Part shown: piece by piece, positions 61,342-64,000 of the stretch
How positions within the stretch are numbered: position 1 is the first letter of the stretch
Layout of the letters: the number at the start of each line of letters is the position of its first letter
NCBI RefSeq assembly: GCF_050459865.1
Contig: NZ_JBCMNM010000047.1
Coordinates: 33,415 to 97,414 of the forward strand
DNA from: Rummeliibacillus pycnus_B
Lineage (GTDB): Bacteria > Bacillota > Bacilli > Bacillales_A > Planococcaceae
Direction: 5' to 3'
Length of the DNA stretch: 64,000 nt
The notes under the pieces: generated by a model
Database searches by the model: none
Told to the model about the DNA's origin: nothing
What the model saw: the letters and a program-made list of their open reading frames with translations, nothing else
Made by a program: the position numbers and the translations under genes

Positions 61342-63303
61342 TTGAAAAAATTATTAAATTTGAATCTCCACAAAAAATTATTCATTGCATTCTTACTAAC
61401 TTTAGTGATTCCTTCTATTATTCTAGGTGCAATTTCATATGACAGTACAAAAAAACAAATTGAATCTGAACAAATTAATAGCGCCCAATCAACCATTAAA
61501 TTATTAAATTCAAATATTACGGATACAGTCCAACCTAAAACTCATGATGTAAGTTATTTATCTAAAAAAATAACATCATCATTATTAGATGCTTCAAAGG
61601 ATTCAAATCTCCGAAATATTTTAGACCAATATGTCAATGAGCATCCGGAAGCTGCAATGGCTTATGTCGGTACATCTAAAGGCAAAATGATTCGTATGCC
61701 ATATTTTGAATATCCAAAGGACTATGACCCACGTGAACGCCCATGGTATAAAGAAGCACTTCAAAGTAACGGCGATGTTGTAATTACAGAGCCTTATACA
61801 TCCTCTACAAGTGGAAATTTAGTCATTACAATTTCAAAGGTACTAGCGGATGGATCGGGTGTAGTTGGTGTTGATATTGATATTGAAAAACTTCAGGAAA
61901 TCGCTAATAAAGTTAAAATTGGTAAATTAGGATTTGTTTCTTTGATTGATAATAACGGAAACTATATTTCGCATCCTCATAATAAGAGTGGCAATGCAGC
62001 AAAGGAATCCTATATCAATCAAGTTTTATCTAAACCGTTTGGTCAAATAGATAATCAAGATCAAAAAATACTATATCAGACTAATAATGATACTGGTTGG
62101 AAAGTAATTGCTACAACGTATAAATCTGAAGCGATAACCGCTGCTTCTAAGACGTTACAAATTGAAATAATAGTAGAAATCATTTTTATCGTTATTGGTA
62201 GCATTTTAATACTTTTCATTGTTCGTTCAATTATAAATCCAATCAACAAATTAAAAGCTAGTGCACACAGAATGGGTGAAGGGGACTTAACAGAGGAAAT
62301 TGATATTCATTCAAATGATGAAATTGGGGAACTCGCCAAATCATTTAACACGATGAAAAACAATCTTTCTTTATTAATTCAAAAAGTAAATAGTAGCTCA
62401 ACACTCGTTCAATCTTCATCAGAAGAATTATCAGCAAGTGCTAGCCAAAATATTGCTGCATCACAACAAATTGCTGCTGCCATGCAACAAGTAACCATAA
62501 GTACCGAAAAACAAACACACGGAATCGAACAAAATGCAAATTCCGTAGAAGAAATTGCAACAGGTGTTACAGCAATTGCTGAAGATGCTTCACAAGTCTC
62601 TAATTTTTCAATGCAAGCTACACAACAAGCGGAAGACGGAGGACAATCAATTCAGCATACTGTATCACAAATGGATTCAATTTATCAATTTGTCACTCAA
62701 TCAGATACTAAAATTAAGTCTTTATATGACCGTACAAAAGAAATTGGTGCCATTTTAGATATCATGGGAGACATTGCCGGTCAAACAAATTTACTCGCAC
62801 TCAATGCATCAATTGAAGCTGCGCGTGCAGGTGAACATGGTAAAGGTTTTGCTGTTGTTGCCTCAGAAGTACGCAAGCTTGCTGAAAGCTCTCAAGAATC
62901 CGCTTCAAAAATTGCTGGGCTTATCACTGCTGTGCAAAAGGATTCTGGAGAAGCTGTGCAAATTATGAGTCAAACTTTAGAAAATGTAGAAGAAGGTATT
63001 ACCATTTCACAAGACACTGCGCAAAAATTTGAAGCCATTATTTCAAGCATGCGCGAAATAACACCAAAAGTTGAAAATGTTTCTGCAACATCTCAACAAA
63101 TAGCTGCATCTATTCAAGAAATAGCTGGTACTGCCAATAATCTAAACGACCATGCCAAAGATACTGCTGCCGCTTCAGAAGAAGTATCTGCTGCTACTGA
63201 GGAAACATTATCATCTATGGAATCAATGGAAACAGCTGCTGGTCAATTACTGAACATGTCTGAAGAATTGCAAAATGTTGTTCGTCGATTTAAAACTAAA
63301 TAA
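61342..63303 (+). CDS. Methyl-accepting chemotaxis protein with dCache sensor domain
   Basis: A 653-residue chemoreceptor. Membrane segment 1 (about residues 12-32), extracellular dCache_1 domain (about 35-270) with the DPRERPWYKEA motif near 130 and YTSSTSGNLVITISKVL, membrane segment 2 (about 275-294), HAMP (295-345), then the coiled signalling domain with tip NLLALNASIEAARAGEHGKG near 480-500. dCache receptors of this type often bind amino acids. I chose the TTG at 61342 nine bases after GAGG; the ATG at 61270 has no ribosome site. Confidence 0.9.
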   Translation: MKKLLNLNLHKKLFIAFLLTLVIPSIILGAISYDSTKKQIESEQINSAQSTIKLLNSNITDTVQPKTHDVSYLSKKITSSLLDASKDSNLRNILDQYVNEHPEAAMAYVGTSKGKMIRMPYFEYPKDYDPRERPWYKEALQSNGDVVITEPYTSSTSGNLVITISKVLADGSGVVGVDIDIEKLQEIANKVKIGKLGFVSLIDNNGNYISHPHNKSGNAAKESYINQVLSKPFGQIDNQDQKILYQTNNDTGWKVIATTYKSEAITAASKTLQIEIIVEIIFIVIGSILILFIVRSIINPINKLKASAHRMGEGDLTEEIDIHSNDEIGELAKSFNTMKNNLSLLIQKVNSSSTLVQSSSEELSASASQNIAASQQIAAAMQQVTISTEKQTHGIEQNANSVEEIATGVTAIAEDASQVSNFSMQATQQAEDGGQSIQHTVSQMDSIYQFVTQSDTKIKSLYDRTKEIGAILDIMGDIAGQTNLLALNASIEAARAGEHGKGFAVVASEVRKLAESSQESASKIAGLITAVQKDSGEAVQIMSQTLENVEEGITISQDTAQKFEAIISSMREITPKVENVSATSQQIAASIQEIAGTANNLNDHAKDTAAASEEVSAATEETLSSMESMETAAGQLLNMSEELQNVVRRFKTK

Positions 63304-63308
63304 TAATA

Positions 63309-63347
63309 AAAAAGCTCTAGCCAGTTCAAACTGCGCTAGAGCTTTTT
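63309..63347 (+). terminator. Bidirectional terminator between the chemoreceptor and PhnB-like genes
   Basis: A perfect 11-bp stem (AAAGCTCTAGC / GCTAGAGCTTT) with a small inner CAG/CTG pair, T-tract on the right and A-tract on the left. Confidence 0.88.
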
Positions 63348-63361
63348 GGGTTTAAAGTTGG

Positions 63362-63796
63362 TTATTCTGGTTGAAAGACTGTTCCATCATCTAAATTAAA
63401 CTGCCATTCCACACCAAATCGATCTCTCACGCTTCCGTAACATGGACTCCAGAATGTCTTTTGTAATTCCATTGTTACTTCTCCACCTTCTTGCAATGCA
63501 CTAAACGATGAACGGATATACGCTTCATCATCACTCACAATAGCTAAAGTGATATTATTTCCGACAGTATACGGATTTCCTGGGAATGTATCAGAGAACA
63601 TGATATCACTGCCACTAAGTTTAATATTGGCATGCATTACTAAATTTTTTGCTTCCTCTGGTAATTTAGAATTTGGATCATTGTCAGCATCACCAAATGT
63701 CATAATTTGAGGCTTTTCTGTTTGAAACGCTTTACTATAAAACTCCACTGCTTCACGAGTATTCCCATTAAAAATTAAATACGCATTTACTGTCAT
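63362..63796 (-). CDS. PhnB-like VOC (glyoxalase-fold) protein
   Basis: A 144-residue VOC-superfamily protein of the PhnB/YjdN type. YLIFNGNTREAVEFYSKAF at the start, VMHANIKLSGSDIMFSDTFPG in the middle and FWSPCYGSVRDRFGVEWQFN at the end are typical. No activity is proven for the family. GGAG precedes the ATG. Single-gene unit at the right end. Confidence 0.88.
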   Translation of the reverse strand: MTVNAYLIFNGNTREAVEFYSKAFQTEKPQIMTFGDADNDPNSKLPEEAKNLVMHANIKLSGSDIMFSDTFPGNPYTVGNNITLAIVSDDEAYIRSSFSALQEGGEVTMELQKTFWSPCYGSVRDRFGVEWQFNLDDGTVFQPE

Positions 63797-63951
63797 TGAT
63801 TACACTCCTCTAACCTTTTTATAGTACATATATATTTTATTTGAAAGCTATTAGTTGGGTCAAACTTGAAATATTTACAATAAAAATACTTTTCATATAA
63901 ATCAATTTCATAAATCCATTTTCGGTTATTAAATACGACCATTTCAACACA

Positions 63952-64000
63952 TGATGTGGAATCAGCTTCGCTTTCCGCGGGCGAGCGTTGAGCCTCCTCG
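63952..64000. repeat. Dispersed inverted-repeat element (copy 2, cut by the window end)
   Basis: It begins TGATGTGGAATCAGC and matches the first 49 bases of the element at 34186-34414 with one difference (T to C at base 12). It lies 155 bp upstream of the PhnB-like gene, in an intergenic region as copy 1 does. Confidence 0.85.

Overview
The window is a low-GC Firmicutes chromosome segment from the order Bacillales. Gene content and protein style suggest the Lysinibacillus/Solibacillus/Kurthia side of the Planococcaceae (Caryophanaceae), but genus assignment is inference. No phage, transposase, rRNA, tRNA or CRISPR array is seen. Most of it is conserved chromosome; the right half is a mosaic of transport, regulatory and metabolic cassettes.

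Left third (1-23.5 kb), all on the minus strand. This is the classic Bacillales block, read from right to left: ctsR-mcsA-mcsB-clpC-radA-yacL-ispD-ispF-gltX-[Cys T-box]-cysE-cysS-mrnC-rlmB-rae1-sigH-rpmG-secE-nusG-rplK-rplA-[L10 leader]-rplJ-rplL-ybxB-rpoB-rpoC. It joins proteostasis control (CtsR, McsA/B, ClpC), isoprenoid precursors, tRNA charging, cysteine synthesis, ribosome maturation and the transcription machinery. disA, which lies between radA and yacL in Bacillus subtilis, is missing. Visible regulation: a CtsR operator on the ctsR promoter, a UGC-specifier T-box for cysES, an L10 autoregulatory leader, and a terminator/antiterminator-like arrangement in the rpoB leader.

Middle (23.6-45.4 kb). 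Small membrane proteins, CorA, the oxygen sensor HemAT, an unrecognised coiled-coil protein, an acyl-CoA thioesterase, two aldehyde dehydrogenases (one with its DUF779 partner), an AAC(3)-family acetyltransferase, and a dispersed 229-bp element with 15-bp terminal inverted repeats; a second copy begins at the right window edge. Then come a bacterial tyrosine kinase/activator/phosphatase trio with no polysaccharide genes beside it, a complete branched-chain amino acid ABC transporter (livJHMGF) with a CodY-like box, a MarR-MFS pair with a palindromic operator, and two overlapping SAM methyltransferases.

Right third (45.5-64 kb). A glutamate/dicarboxylate symporter next to a GlnK/GlnL-type two-component system, with a direct repeat where its promoter lacks a -35; a frameshifted ferredoxin-NADP reductase divergent from a Fur-boxed siderophore ABC operon; a pirin-family dioxygenase with an MhqR-like operator; an amino acid ABC transporter under a lysine riboswitch, so probably a lysine importer; an unrecognised acidic protein; guaC with PurR boxes; a dCache chemoreceptor; and a PhnB-like VOC protein.

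I found no clearly new multigene system. The best leads are the dispersed inverted-repeat element, the rpoB leader, the nusG ribosome-site hairpin, the symporter promoter repeat, and the two unrecognised proteins.
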